In this document: piece by piece, positions 1 to 13,590 of the stretch
Numbering within the stretch: position 1 is the stretch's first letter
Layout: the number at the start of each line of letters is the position of its first letter
NCBI RefSeq assembly: GCF_963678635.1
Contig: NC_087064.1
Coordinates: 21,376,509-21,440,508 of the forward strand
Reading direction: 5' to 3'
Source: Symsagittifera roscoffensis
Lineage: Eukaryota > Xenacoelomorpha > Acoela > Convolutidae
DNA length: 64,000 nucleotides
Notes under the pieces: model-generated
Seen by the model: the letters and a program-made list of their open reading frames with translations, nothing else
The model's database searches: none
Told to the model about the DNA's origin: nothing
Translations under genes and position numbers: made by a program

Positions 1-3000
1 TTATTTATTTCCTTAATTTGCTTTCTGCTTTATGAAATAAAGGTTGTCTACTTTTTGACCCCAGTCCAATAAAATTAGATTTTGTTGGTTCCATTGCATA
101 GTCGCTTGTCAAAAGACTCCATTACCTCAAATTCAGGTTTTTGTATTCAGCTCCAATAACTTGTTTTGACAACAGTTATCAATAAATAAGTTTCTGTGCA
201 CCGGTGGTATCTGTCACGCAAGATTTAAACGATCGTTCTTGTCGATCATTTGAAACCGGATCATAGCCATTCTAAGAAATTGGAATTATAATTACGGATC
301 TCTTAAGATTTGTAGAGGGGGAGAAGTATCCATACACGAGGAGCTGGATTAGTCTTTGGCATGGATTGATATCCGTTATTAGGTTTCATTGATGGGGGTT
401 CTTAAGAAAATCAAATCATCTAACCTTTCATTTGGAGTTTTTTCAAAGATCCACAGAGTTAGAGAGATCATTAAAAAAAGATAATTGTCCTGTCTTAAAA
501 GAAAAGTATTTTAAAAATAATTTCAAGCGGTCGAAACTGAATTGAATTACTAAAACAAGGAATTGTATTGGGTTTTACTAAGCATTTTGACAAGTCTTCT
601 TTCTTAGTAAACCTCGTTAGTAAGAAAAATAGTTTGTTAAGTGTTTACTAAAATAACTTGTCATGTATCTCTATCACAGTCAAATTTCCGCTTCTGTTTT
701 CTCACCGTTTGATACCACTCGAAATAATACCCATATGCGAGGTGCATTTTCTAACCACCCGTTCGTCAAATCCTTCCCTTTAGATAATGAAATAAAAAAT
801 GAATGTGATCAAATTTGAACACCATTTGCAGACGGGCTCTTTATCAATTCAATTTAACTAAACAAATTAAATAGCGCGACAGGAGGTTGTTTCAATTGAT
901 TCTCAATGAATTTTTTATGCTGCAATTTCTTTGCCTCTCTTGGTAAGAATTTGTTGATGGAAGATGGTCCCCTCAAGAGGCACCCTCACAAAAAACTTGA
1001 ATTTTAAAATCATGTTCTGATGAAAAAAGGGTTAATTTTTTCAGATTTTTTAATTTGTGCTTTCAGATTTTTTAATTTGTGCTTTCAGATTTTTTTCTCG
1101 AAGATTTAAAGTTTGTTGTTTTGGCATTCTTCTCGACGAGTTGTTCAGGTTATTTAATTTTTGAAGTAGTGAGGGATTTTTGGTATAAAAACCTTCTCCT
1201 AAAAAACCCTAGAAATATTTCCGTTTATTTTTTCAACCGGTTTTCAATGAATTTTCTAAGTTTAACTTTTTGCTTATACGCGGGAATTTGTGAAGCTGCA
1301 AGGGTCCCCAAGAGAAAACCTAAAGTTTTTTAAGTAGCTCCTTCCAGTAACTTTTTAATTATGTTTTCAGGTTTATCTTAGGCAAACGTGGGAGTTCACT
1401 AGTATTCGCGGATTTCTCTGAGAGAGGCCTGAAAAAGTTCCGGATTTGTCGATTTCAATAACTCTCAATGAGTTTTTCAGACTGATTTATAAAAACGCCT
1501 AAAAAGGTTTAAAATTACCTGATCATACTTTAAGCAAAATTCCAAATTTTTGAATTTGCGTTTGAGTAATTTTGTCAAAATATGCGAAATGAAGCTTAGA
1601 GTTTTCATTGTTCTCGTTTTCATTTCCTCCTAAAAAGATAAATGAAATTAATCCTTGTTTTCGGGACAACTGCAAAATTGGTTATTATATTTTAGCAAAT
1701 GTTAATTTCAATTGATGTGCTGATTCTCTAGTTCATCGTTTTGGTGGTGTTATTCTTGATTTTTAAATTTTTTTTAAACTACACCGTTTTCTACTGTTTC
1801 GATTTCAAAAACTATATATGTTTATCATCAATTTAATAAAAATCTACTTTTTTTTAGATTTATGGTTTTCATCTAGTTTTTTTTGTAATAAATCTAGTTT
1901 TTTTGTGTATTGATTTTTGGTTAAAAAATTATCAAATTTATCAAAAACTTCAAAAATTATATATGTTTATCATCAGTTCAATATAAATCTACTTTTTTAA
2001 ATTAAATTTAAATTAAAATGAAGAAAAATTTCGCTCAGATACGTTATTACATTTGTACCACACTTCTGCACTTGTTTGATTGTGAGCCTGAAAACAGTCT
2101 ATGATTTTCTAGATAAATTCCGTCCCTTTGAGAGAAATTGGACAAAAATTAGTTTAAACTCATCGAGGGTGAAGGTGGTGGCGGTACTTTTTAAGCGCTG
2201 ATTTCTTCGCCACACGTTGCTCACGCTACATCTATGAAAATAACCTTAAATGGATATAAAATGCACACGAATTTAACCATCAAATTGACACCTTTAAAAA
2301 CATTTTGGAATAATCGTGCAAGTTTTTCAAAAAAAAAATTCGAGAAGTGTGAAATTCAGGATAACTATAACTTTTTACGAGAGTTTACCAAATTATGCTA
2401 TAATGAAAGGCAACGAGGAGTATTTGTGAGAAAAAAAGCTCTTCTCGGTATCATTCATCTTGTAAGATTCTTGTAAGGTTTTGCACTCGTGTTGCAAGAT
2501 TCTTTTTTTTTAGATTGAAAATTTCCGACTAACTTAGTTCTTTCAAGTTTTTTGCAACATTTTAGCCAAATTTTGCAAACCGATTTGAGAATGCGAGGTT
2601 TGGAAGATATGGTTTTGATTTGCAATAAATGAACAGAAAAATGTGTTCATTTTGCAATATTCTTGCAGGGTTTTACAATAATCTTGCATGATTTGCATTC
2701 CAAGTACACTAAGGCGATCACCTAATCTTTTTAATCGCCTAAACTTTTCCGGAAAAAACGGTGACTGGCATTAAGTTCCAGTGCCTTTGCAAGTCAGAAT
2801 CGTACTAAAAGACAATAATCCTCACCAATTTCAAATTTCCTCATTTTTTCTGAGTCGGAAAGCGCGTAAACGTATATTTTCCAAATCTAGAGCTCTAAAA
2901 TTTAAGATAGTTCAAAAGTTCTCCAGCTTTCTGGTATTATCTTCAAATGGACTGTTAATAAATTGGAAAAATAAACGGCTGGACGCTGGGGTAAAAAACG

Positions 3001-4490
3001 GCTGTGGAATTATGGCCGAGATTTGTTGAAAACGAAGGTGCCGATTAACTTCTAATCTCCCAAATAATTGCAATAAACACAATGGATGCCGAGCAAATAA
3101 AATCGGTTTTACTATTCACAGAAAGAGAAGAAATCAATAATTTAGCAGATTGTGTGGATTCGAAAGTAATTTTTGCTATCACTCCTGTAAGGTTTTCAAC
3201 TGTAATTACACCATATAGGTACAATAAATTTAACATATATAATTTTATTGAATTGTGTAGAATGTGTAGGCTATATTCATAAAGTCAGAAATAAAATTTC
3301 TTGAGGCAAAAAACAAACTAAGAGACAAGAGAAATATTTTAACCCTCGTTCTACGATCTATAAATGAACCAAACTTGTGAGTAGTTTCAGGAAATAAATA
3401 AATATTATTTCAAAGAAAATATCAGAGTTTGTTCATTCCCGAGCGCGGGTGACTATCGATATGAAAATGGCGTTCAATCGCTCTAGCAAAAGTAAAAGGA
3501 CGATGACGTAAAAATTGGGATATCCAGCAGAAAGAAGATGCTCAATTCAATGGTCTCAAAAATAAGCTAAAAGCACAACAAAACGACAATATTTACCATT
3601 TGGTATCAAATAGAACTCGTTTGAAAAAAAAAACTGAAAGCGCCGTTTAATTATATTGGGGTTGAATGATCACATAATTGTAACATGGTGTGTGTAACAA
3701 TTGTAACTTGGTGTGTGTCAGGAAGCAAATAAATAAATAATTGGAGAATGTCTGAAGGAAATAGTCACAGGATTGTTTACTTGACTAAGTATGAAATATG
3801 CGTTCAAATTGCACTGGAAACTTTGATAGAGATCGTTCAAAGCCTTTTCTAATAAATGTTCCCAGGGGCTTTTTTCTAAACCCAGACGGTTTATTTTCAA
3901 TTATGTCGTTAAACTGATTGTTCGGAGCAAATTCAAAGGTGCAAATGCAATGAGGTCTGAAAATTAAATTTAAAGCCTCGTTTTCCTTAAATCGTGCTGA
4001 AACCGATAAATATCATGAAGCCAAGGTCTAATCAGAGCGGTTTGGTCAAAACCTGGCAAAATTTCAGAAAAACTGGCAACGCTAGCCACTGTCAAGCAGA
4101 ATTTTTGACGTTACTTGAGTGAAAAACAATTTTTTTTATTTCTGGAGACAAATACTTAATTTCTAATCTAAATATCTGAAGAGATTTGCATGGTGAAAAT
4201 TTTTGAATTTTGCCAACAGCTTGCATAATGATGAGAAACCGTTTTAATACTAATCTACTCCGTTAAAATGCTATTTTCAGGGTTTTCGAAACCAATGTAT
4301 GTGCTACGCATGATTAGTCATTTTCCATACAAATCATGCATGGATGTGCATGGTTGCGCATTATCTTCTATGGTGGGCAACCCGGGACATTCTTTTTGAA
4401 TTGTTGAAACAAAGCAGGGGTTTCTTAAATTTATTTATGTCTGGTTGATCATATTTCTGATCAAAAAATAGCCAAATCTAGGCTCATTCT
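1..4490. other. AT-rich sequence, no supported gene
   Basis: Many homopolymer runs and stops in all frames. A weak coding-like stretch exists at 3082-3282 but has no family motif or convincing splice context. A short direct repeat (AATTGTAACTTGGTGTGTGT type) lies at about 3676-3720. Nothing else supported. Confidence 0.5.
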
Positions 4491-4504
4491 TGCTTGGGGC
4501 TCGT

Positions 4505-5160
4505 ACCCGGGTTGAGGTGCTCACTCAATGTTTCGATCGTCTCGACCGAAAATCGGTATGTTTCAACGCTCTCGACCAAAGTTCGGTATGTTTCGACCGT
4601 GCTCGACCGAAACAAATGTACTCGACTGTGCTTGCCCAGAAAAAATGTAGCCGACCCCAACAAGATTTTATTCAATCTTGCTCGACTGAATTCAGCTATG
4701 TTTTGACTTTCAAACAACATGAGTTATCCACTTTTAAACGTTATCATTCATGCTTTTCGGGTAACATATTGAGATGATTTTTGTCAGAATTAATTGATTA
4801 AAATTATTTGCAATTTAAATGTTTTGTAAAAAAGATTAACTGTTTTTGAGCTATTTTCTTTCATCTTCTGAAATACTGTTGTTATTTGAAAAATTATTCT
4901 CTATGCCTCCAAATTACCGCGGGTAAATCTGCATTTGTCGACCGTGTTCGAGGTTTGTTTCGACCGGGCTGGAGGTATATTTCGATTGTGCTGAAGGGTA
5001 TGATTCGACCGTACTCAGAGTATGTTTCGACCGTGCTCGACCATGCTGGAGCTATGTTTCGATCGATCTTGCTCGAGGTATGTTTTCATCCTGCCATAGG
5101 TATGTTTTGACCGTGCTCGAGGTAAGTTGTGACCGTGCTCGAGCTACGTTTCCAAGTTGC
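4505..5160 (+). repeat. TCGACC-rich ~23 bp repeat, block A
   Basis: Imperfect tandem units of the type TATGTTTCGACCGTGCTCGA, opened by ACCCGGGTTGAGGTGCTC. Two sub-blocks (4505-4710 and 4935-5160) are separated by AT-rich sequence. ORFs through it are repeat translations. Confidence 0.85.
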
Positions 5161-5350
5161 GCTCCGCCCAAACCCCAGTCTCGGCTATTCTTTTTCGATC
5201 AAGCACAATCTTGCACTCGAGTTTGAAAGTCATAACAAAGAATGAGCACCTCGTTCCGGAAACCCTTGATCTACCGTTATCTAGACGTTTATGTTAACAG
5301 CTCGGCCACATGTCCTGCGATCTTGAATTAGTAGCAACCTAAATGCATAG

Positions 5351-5374
5351 TAACACTTGTTTTAACAAGTGTTA
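5351..5374. repeat. Perfect 11 bp palindrome
   Basis: TAACACTTGTT, two T bases, AACAAGTGTTA: 11 bp arms, 2 bp loop. No gene nearby to give it a role. Confidence 0.7.
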
Positions 5375-6312
5375 ATTTGCATTGTATTGCTGTGATTTTT
5401 GCATACACTCAAAAAATGTATCTCGATGCAATTGAGCAGTTCTTCAGTTTTAGAAATATTTTCCAGAAATTGTATATTTTCAATGTTAGATGAGAAATTT
5501 TTAATTTCTATACAGGAAACACTGAAAATTAGTTAGTTTCGCTTTAATTTTCCACCCAGATTAAAGGCTTTTGTTGAGTAAGGGTGTGATTCTCAATGAT
5601 CAAAGTCACATGTGTTTCTTAAAACTCTTTCCGATTTTTCTTGATTTTGATTTCCATTATATTCAGAAACTCACATCCGTGAAGCTAAAAAACACTAAGT
5701 TGCTGTAATCCTTTCATTGCAGACTGAATTTTCCAGCATAAGCCTACTCATGAAAGAGGTTCTAGAAACATATTGTTTTCTACACAAATCATCTACATAA
5801 CCATAGTTTCAAAGAGGATTTTTTTTTCAAACAAATTGTCTGACTTTAAATATTTTGATTTTTGGCAGTTAATTTTCATTATGCAAGAGATCCTTAGAAG
5901 TTTTCTTTTCATCAAATGAAATGTGTTCATAATCCCTAACTAGACTTAAACTTCGACTTAATCAGAGATACATTATTTACTCCTACTTCATTATTTACGC
6001 ACACTAGAAAAACAAACTAAAAAATAATCAGTCTTTAATTTGTGTCTAATAAACTACCTGTACTCTAAGTCAGCCTGAGTCTTGTAGATTGATTGACTGT
6101 TCTCCAACCCTGATCGCAACTCAAAAACCTTACATAAGATCTGCTTAAATTGAAGCCACAATTTTAAATAGTGCACATATTGAGAGAGCGTCTAATAGCT
6201 CGCAGGAACCCTTTCATAAGCTCCTCAAGCGTAGTCTTGTTTTGGATACACGCGTAGCATAAAAACTTTAAGCAATGCCACAAGTTAGATGAACGTAACA
6301 GTTTGAGGAACT

Positions 6313-7020
6313 ACCCGGGTCGAGGTACTCGATTTATGTTTCATCTTTCTCGGCCCGTATGTATAGACTTTCTCAACCGAAAAACGGATGTTTGACCCTC
6401 TCGACCAAAAATCGATATTTTTAGACTTTCTCGACCAAAAATTGATATTTTTGGATTTTCTCGACTGTCTTGATCGACGTTTTAAAAAAATTTATTTGAA
6501 CGGCCCCGCATAATAATTTTTTGATTTTCTCGACCAAAAAATAGGTATGTTTTGGCCGTTTTTAATCTCTCCACCGTCTCGTATCTTCGTCTGTTATAGA
6601 AACTTATAGTTCTACTGTGCTCGACATATGTTTCGACTGAGCTCGACCACAGTTTCGACCGTTCTCGACCTATTTATCGACTGTAATCTACCTATGTCAA
6701 ACATGCATCTTTAAATCAAATCATTTCAATTTGTTAGACAATTTTTCAAATGCAATTTTTATTATTGGGGGGGGGGGGTGTTTGGGTTAACCTAAAAGAC
6801 CCGACATTTTTTGACAGTGATTGATCTATTTTTTGACCTATGCTTAAATTTTCTTGACCAAAATTGGGTGTATTCTATGTGTGCTTGACCTATGCTAAGG
6901 CTGAGCTTGACCTAAATTTTGACTGTGCTCGACCTATTTTTTGACTTTCTCGATCACAATGGGTATGTTTTGATGTGCTTCTCCTGTGTTGTGACTTTCT
7001 CGACTTTCTTGACTATCAAA
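6313..7020 (+). repeat. TCGACC-rich ~23 bp repeat, block B
   Basis: Opened by ACCCGGGTCGAGGTACTCGA. Units vary between TTTCGACC and TTTTGACTTTCTCGACC. It contains a 9-10 base G run near 6770. The end CTTTCTTGACTATCAAATAA resembles the end of the first part of block A. Confidence 0.8.
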
Positions 7021-7404
7021 TAACATGAATAACTTGACAAAAACTTAAAATGCTTGCTTTTCAGTTGATTTTTTGTGATGTTGCTTTAAATTTAATTGCA
7101 AACAGAAAGTGATATGCAATACTCTGGCATCGAAAACTATTTTTTCCGTATTGAATCTTCATTTTTGCTTTCTTACAAATCTGGACTAAAAATGTTGATC
7201 TGAAAACTGATGTTTGAGAGAAAACTTTAGCGGATGTTGTTTTTCCTTACCGCAGGAACCTTTAGATCTCGAAAAATTAAAGGGTTCCCTTAAAAATGAT
7301 CTCCGCAAAAGATTATTGCTGATTGCAACTGTCAGACCGAAATATTTTCTTTGCCGTTTTTTTTTCTGTTTCCAATTGGAAATTAATGAAAATCTTTTAA
7401 AAAA

Positions 7405-7675
7405 ACAATCGACTTATGTTTTGGCTGTGCTCAACCCTTATTCCGTTTTTCTCAACCAAAATCAGGTACCTTTTGACCTAGTTTTTGACTCTCTCTACCA
7501 AAATCAAGTGTGTTTTGATTGTGCTTGACCTGTTTCGACTTTCAAGACCAAATTTTGGTATATTTCGACAGTGCTCGACGTACGTTTCAACTCTCTCGAC
7601 CAAAATTGGGTATGTTTGTCTTTGTTCTCGACTTAAAATTGCTTCTAGACCGCGGAATTTCAGCCGCAAAACTGC
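7405..7675 (+). repeat. TCGACC-rich ~23 bp repeat, block C
   Basis: Units such as GTGCTTGACCTGTTTCGAC. It closes with CTTCTAGACCGCGGAATTTC and GCCGCAAAACTGCA, a closing segment shared with the block at 13388-13590. Confidence 0.78.
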
Positions 7676-7679
7676 ACTA

Positions 7680-9590
7680 GTTTGACTTTAAAAAATGAAA
7701 CATAAGTCGAACACCTCGGCAATGGTAAAATATCAATGAGAAGCAAAATTGAATCTCATTCAACCAACAAAACTTTATTTCAAACATAAATCAAGAAGAA
7801 ACCTTATGTTACACGATTACACGACAACTAGCAAAATAAGACGAAGTAACCATACTGCATTCAAAATGACATTTTTTAAAATTCCATTTCAATTTCAGTT
7901 CTCAAAAATATTTTGGAAAACTGAATAGTCTCAATGTTGACGTCTTTTTTTGGCGCTAGAAAGTAGATTTTCTAAAAATAACTTGCGTTACGAGATGCTG
8001 AGGCAATGTTCTTTTGGCAGAGATGTATTTATCCCAAAAAGGGGCTTGGAAAACCCCTAAGAGTTGATCTAATGGAGGTTAGATTGACTCAAGGTGGTCC
8101 TTCATGGATCACCTTCAGAGTCCCAAAAAATAGTTTGATTAGAGCTGATCCAATGAAAGCAATATGATTTCAAAAATACAATCAATTTTTCCCATTAAGT
8201 TACTCAAAAAACAACGAAAGAAAAATAAAACTTCACTATCAAACTTATAAAAACAAACAGATAAAGCTAAGAAAATAATTTTTCATATAAAAACTCGGAA
8301 ATTCGTTTAAAAGACTTGAAAAAAAAACGAAATAAGCTTTGACACATTGTTTTTAGATTTGGAACTACAAAACAAAGTATTCTGAAACACGAGCAAAAAA
8401 TAAAGAATTGAAATTGCAAAAATTAATTAACACATGATAAAATACCCTGGCATAGAGGAACCTCTAAACTCAGCAACAATTACTTCAGAGCGAAAAAGTT
8501 ATTAATTGCTTGCAAACTGCAAGAGTTTACTTTTAACTGGAAAAGTTTTTCTGAAAAAAAAAAATGGCTTGAAACGATTTCGTCACAATTATTGAGAGCT
8601 TGTTTTTGATTTATCATCTTGCATTCTCGTTAAACTGGGTGTTATAACAAAATAATTGCTGCGGGAAGAGACAGCTCAAACGACAAGATCAGTTATTTAA
8701 AATAGCAGAGGAAACGCGAGGCACTTAGAAAAAGAGGTTCGGAATTTGAAAAAAAAGTTACTAAATAAATGGTTTCAAATCTATGAAAAAAATTCATTTT
8801 GATATGGAAGAGGCTGGAAACGCAAAAATGAAACTCGCGCATGAGCAGCGTTTTGATGGAAAAATCAATTTTTTAATTCCAAAAAAATCGACGTGATCAA
8901 TGAAACTATTACCTTTTCCAAGTAATAATTGAGAACTGAAATTGAAATAGATGAAAAAAGTCACTTTATGCATGGGAGCTGGAAAATATTTTACAAGTTT
9001 TTTTTAGTCATTCACTTTTTTTCACAACAAGTCTGTAATAAAGAAAAACGTCAAGGGCGACGCAAATTTTTTGACCACGTGAACAAAAGCGAATTTAATC
9101 CAGCCCCTGCCGAAAGCTTAAGCATAAACAAAAACAGCTGTTCGACAAACTGGCCTCGGCGCCGTAACGAACAAACATGTGCCTTTGGTCGCATCGGCAA
9201 GCAATGTCTCAAAGTGAATAGTGACGAGTACTCAAAAATTTTGAGAATTGTTTGAAGTTATTTTTTAGTTTTAGTGCAAACTTTGAACGATTTTTTCCCT
9301 CAAAAAAGAATATATAAGTATCAGGTAGGGTTAAAATGACCATAAAAGCAAAAAATATATATTTTAGCAAAATGTTTTTTTACTGGAAAACATAACATTG
9401 CTTCTGAAAACCGCCACAAAAACCTTCCAAAGTCAAAAAACGATTTGATAACAGAAACCTGGTTGAAGAAAGATCTTCTAGGTAGCCAATTTCAATTAAA
9501 GAGGTACCAATTTTAAAATTTTTGTTCATGAAAAAAAGGAGAAGACTTTTTAATTTTGTGTTAGAGAAATCATGAGGTTTTGAACTACTT
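7680..9590. other. AT-rich sequence, no supported feature
   Basis: Poly-A/T rich with short ORFs only. I see no repeats of note apart from a short GATC/CTAATGGAGGTTAGATT self-complementary patch near 8070-8130. Confidence 0.5.
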
Positions 9591-9599
9591 GATTTTACA

Positions 9600-12420
9600 T
9601 GCCACCCATTTCAGAACCTTGGAAGAATTTCATTAGCACTATGGTAGTTTGATGATGCAATTTTGTGTAATGAAAAAAAAGGAAATAAAGGCCCAGAATT
9701 GTTATTGGAGGATCCAAATGATATTATAGAAGAGCTGCCTACGCGTCCAGAAATGCCCGACACCTGTGAAAAACGGCTGCTATTGCAGCAAGAGATCTGA
9801 GAGAGCAATTAGCTCCAGAATTGAACACTCTGAAATTCAACAAAGAAAAAGCGAGAGGACGAAAGTGTCGCAATAACGTATACTGCTTCGAAGTGCGATT
9901 GTTCTGTGCAATAAGCACAAAAAGATTTTAAAAATTTGTGTAAAAGAAGCCTCGCGTAGAATTTTTCAAAAGGATTGAGCGTAACAAGCGATCAAACGAG
10001 CGTATCAAACAAAAATGAACAAGCGAAGGAGGCATTCAAAAACGTAATGAGCGTGTCTTACGAGAGGCGTAATTGTTCAATCGAGCTCAAAAGTCTAGCA
10101 AATCACTGGAGGCGTTGCACGCCGCTCCAACTGCAAAAGAAGCTGAAAAGCTGAAAACACTGGAAAAAAAAAGAAAATGAAAGAGACTTTTCCATTTCTT
10201 GGAGGAGAAACAAAACGCTACAAGATACTTTTACGGTTGAAGCATTTGTGTCACGAGTTATATCGCAGCAGGTATCCGAAAAAGAATTGGGCGATAATAA
10301 CAAAATTGATACTTCTAATGGCGGTGAAAAGCCAGAATCAACACAACAAAACAAAAATAAGCAGTGACGAGTATAACAACCGTTACTCAATAAACCCGAT
10401 TAAACGAATAACCAGAGACCTTGCAATGGACACGGAATAACATTACAAAATGATTTTTTTGCAATTAACCAGCATTGAAAAATGTAAAAACACTGCAAAA
10501 AATCTAACAGTTTTTTCTAAGTTTGCACATCACAACAAATTAGCGAAATAGCGATTATTATGTTGAATCAGAAAAAGATGGGAACCTGGTATAAAACTTC
10601 AATTCATGCAAGGAATTCGATATTATGTCGATACAAACAACACCAGTTATATAGAGCGAAAAAATGTTTCAGAACAGGGCATACAACATGAATCAACTGC
10701 ACGAGCAGTCAGCTGAAAAACTGAGCAATAGTAAAAATGACCTACACGTGACCCCAAAGTCGAATAAATAATTCAAACAAACAAAAAAAACGAAGTCATA
10801 TAGGGCGATAGTACGAATCAACAATCACATATTTCACTTGACACTGGATAAGGGTAGCTCAGTATCGCCTCTCAATTGGGCAATGATGATGCAATTGGGA
10901 AACGGTGATACATGCAATTTATAGACAACTCGAATAAAAAAGATTTACTCCGTCCGAAAACTAGAAGCTACCAGCACAGTTTGGAGACTAAAACAAACAA
11001 CCTCTTGTGACTTTGCTTGCATGTTCTATGAAGTCCTGTTCTAAATTCAAAAAATAAATATTCAAGGTGCCCTAGTTTAGAAAAACACCAATCCAGAGGC
11101 CCAATAAAAAAAAAAGAATAAAATTGACGGCCCAAAATTTTATTTTTAATTTTGACAACCGCACAAGCAGCTGCTTCATGAAACAATCATAATAAAAATA
11201 ATGAAAAAAGAAGAATCGGTAAAACTCACACTTGATGCAAAACCGATTATTTGACAGCTACTAAAAAACATTGGATGCTCACTGTGGAAGAACTTTTGGA
11301 TGAAACAGGACAATTTGCAATATCAGAAAACGAAACGAAAAAACTTAGTTGAAATTGCTCCCAGTATTTTGGGCCGTAGAACGGTCAAACACTACTTTTT
11401 GGGGAATTAATTTGTTTTTGCCACCTTTCTCAAAGCCTAACTGCATAATTCGACATCAAAAGGTCAAGTCAAGTATGTCCAATAACGATTAACAAACTGT
11501 GCGGATCGATTATTGTCGCATGAGCTTCAACTCGTTCACATCTCGTGAAAAAATACACATCTCGTACTACAGAAAGTAACTGTAGATGATCCTATTATCC
11601 GTCTCGCAAACCAAATGGGAACTCTGAACTAGCCAAAAAAATTGTGGCAACAGCTATCGAGCAATTTCAGGAGGAACTCGACAGTAACAGTAGGGTGAAA
11701 GACACGGTAGATCTAATCTAGAACAGAAAAATTCTAGATCAATCAACCTGATCGTTCAGAAAAGAAACCAACAACAGAAGCTTTATTTACATGGGAGTCA
11801 TGGATCGGACAATTTTTCCTAGCCGTAAATTTAAGAGAACATTGCAACGCCAATATCTTATTACGGGAACCAGCTGAAATTTTCGACGACCCACCTCCCC
11901 GATCAGAAAGAAAAGGAGAATCAGAAAACCAAACCGAAGAAGCCAGCTGCATCGCAAGAGATCAAGCTGAAATCCGCAAAACAAACGAAATCAACAAGGA
12001 AAGAAGGAAAAAGGGACCGAAAATCGGCCCAAATGTGTTCTTCCACGAAGCGGATTAAAGAATCAAATCGCGGTTATTCTTTTCCTTGGGATCAGAAAGT
12101 AAGAAAAATTTTTTACCAAGCCACGCTCACATAAACATCGCATGATCAGCTTCCGCGACTTTTATAATCATTCCAAGACAAAAAATACATAATCGAAAGA
12201 ATAAACCTCTACAACTCCCAACAACTAGATCGGGAAAGTCTATAAACATTTTTTCTGAGTTTCTCGGGCCAGGCCTCCCAATGCGGTTGGGCAATCGAAA
12301 ATGAAAAAGAAGTTGTCCACGACATTTTAATCGCTAAGATGAAGTTTAAAGAAATCCAACGTGACGTTTGCATCAAACCACAAAACACATCTCAAAGAAA
12401 CTTGGATAGATTTTGAGCAG
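9600..12420 (+). pseudogene. Badly decayed LTR-retroelement (gag-pol) relic
   Basis: A protease-like stretch at 10799-10923 reads FHLTLDKGSSVSPLNW. This fits the retropepsin L-D-T/S-G-S-x-V-x-x-L pattern with Lys for Thr. At about 11218, VKLTLDAKPII resembles the start of Ty3/Gypsy reverse transcriptase regions. Other parts in 9700-10440 and 11700-12100 are charged and coding-like with stops in all frames. No LTRs were found. Assignment is by order and two short motifs only. Confidence 0.45.
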
Positions 12421-12522
12421 CTTAATTTGCCGCTAATAAGTGATGCGTCAAAAAACTGCAAAAGGCACACAATAATTAACCCAAACTTGTTACATTCAAA
12501 TCCTCAGTTTGAAGTTGTGTTT

Positions 12523-12660
12523 GTATAAATGTAAGTATGATATATGAAAGTATGTAAGTAGGTAAGTATATGTGTATGTATAAATGTATGCATGTAAGCA
12601 TGTATATGAATGCAAAAATATTTTTATGTGTGCATGTATGTACGAATGTGTGTATGTGCT
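12523..12660 (+). repeat. Imperfect GTAT/ATGT microsatellite
   Basis: Degenerate tetranucleotide repeat of GTATGTATGTAAGTA type. The Tyr/His-rich ORF on the minus strand here is its translation. Confidence 0.85.
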
Positions 12661-12954
12661 TTTATAATAGCAGTAGTTTTGTCCATCACAATCCTGTGAC
12701 ATTCTACTCCGATGTTCTTGTGATAGCTAGCAACAAATTGTGTTGCATTCAAATTTATTGCAACGGCAACTTGATGTACTGTCAAAATGATGCTCCAGAG
12801 ATCGATACTGCAAAAACAGAAACCATCAATTTCAGGTAAGCTGGACAGTTATTAAGTAGAAATCAGTTAACATTGAAATATCAAACCTAAAAATACAGTT
12901 GGTTCTTAAAGCAAAAAAATCTGACAAAGTGTAGGTTTCTAGGTTTATTATTCG

Positions 12955-13165
12955 CTCAATGTTTTGACTGTGCTCGACTTTTATTTTGACATTTTGAGTG
13001 CTCAATCTATGTTTCGACAGTGCTCGGCTTATATTTTGACTCTGTTTGACCTATGATTCGATTGTGCTCGATTTATGTTTCGATTGCGCTCGATCTATGT
13101 TTTGACTATGCTCAATTTATGTTTTGACTGTGCTCGACCTATGTTTCGACTGTTTTCGACCTAGC
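12955..13165 (+). repeat. TCGACC-rich ~23 bp repeat, block D
   Basis: The most regular block, about nine units of TATGTTTCGACTGTGCTCGA with a period near 24 bp. Confidence 0.85.
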
Positions 13166-13387
13166 TGAAATAAGCTGAAAAAAAACTTCTTCATACAGCT
13201 CTGAGATAGCTCGGAAGTCCTTTAGTTTGAATTAAAATGTACGTCGTTCTACAGTTTATAGTTTCTTGTTGAAAACTCTTTGCGCGCTCTCAATAATATT
13301 TTCATCCTGACTTTGCTCTCAATAATAACTTTATGCCTCATTTCGAAATATTGCATAATCTGAATGAATCATCCCGTCCGCACTACA

Positions 13388-13590
13388 AACCCCGGGTCGA
13401 GGTGCTTGATTTAAGTTTTTATCGACCAAAGTTAAATTGTGTATGTTTCAACGCTTTCTATCAAAATTGGGTATGTTTCGACTTTGTGCTCGACTCAAAT
13501 TTGTTTCTCGACCGCGGAATTTCTGTCGCAAAACTGCAGCTGCTCGATCTTCAAAGTCGAAATTTCAATCGAGCAAATCGCCCCGGGACT
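13388..13590 (+). repeat. TCGACC-rich repeat, block E, with shared ends
   Basis: Opened by CCCCGGGTCGAGGTGCTTGA and closed by CTCGACCGCGGAATTTCTGT and CGCAAAACTGCAG. Having both the opening seen in blocks A and B and the closing seen in C, it may show the full boundaries of the repeat element. Confidence 0.78.

Noticed and set aside
4505-5160. CRISPR-like array
   Set aside because: Units are contiguous, variable and without unique spacers, and the genome is clearly eukaryotic.
6765-6780. G run as a structured regulatory G-quadruplex
   Set aside because: A single uninterrupted run within a repeat block, with no gene nearby; no separate G-tracts to support a specific role.
12496-12702. Tyr/His-rich minus-strand ORF
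   Set aside because: Translation of the GTAT microsatellite.
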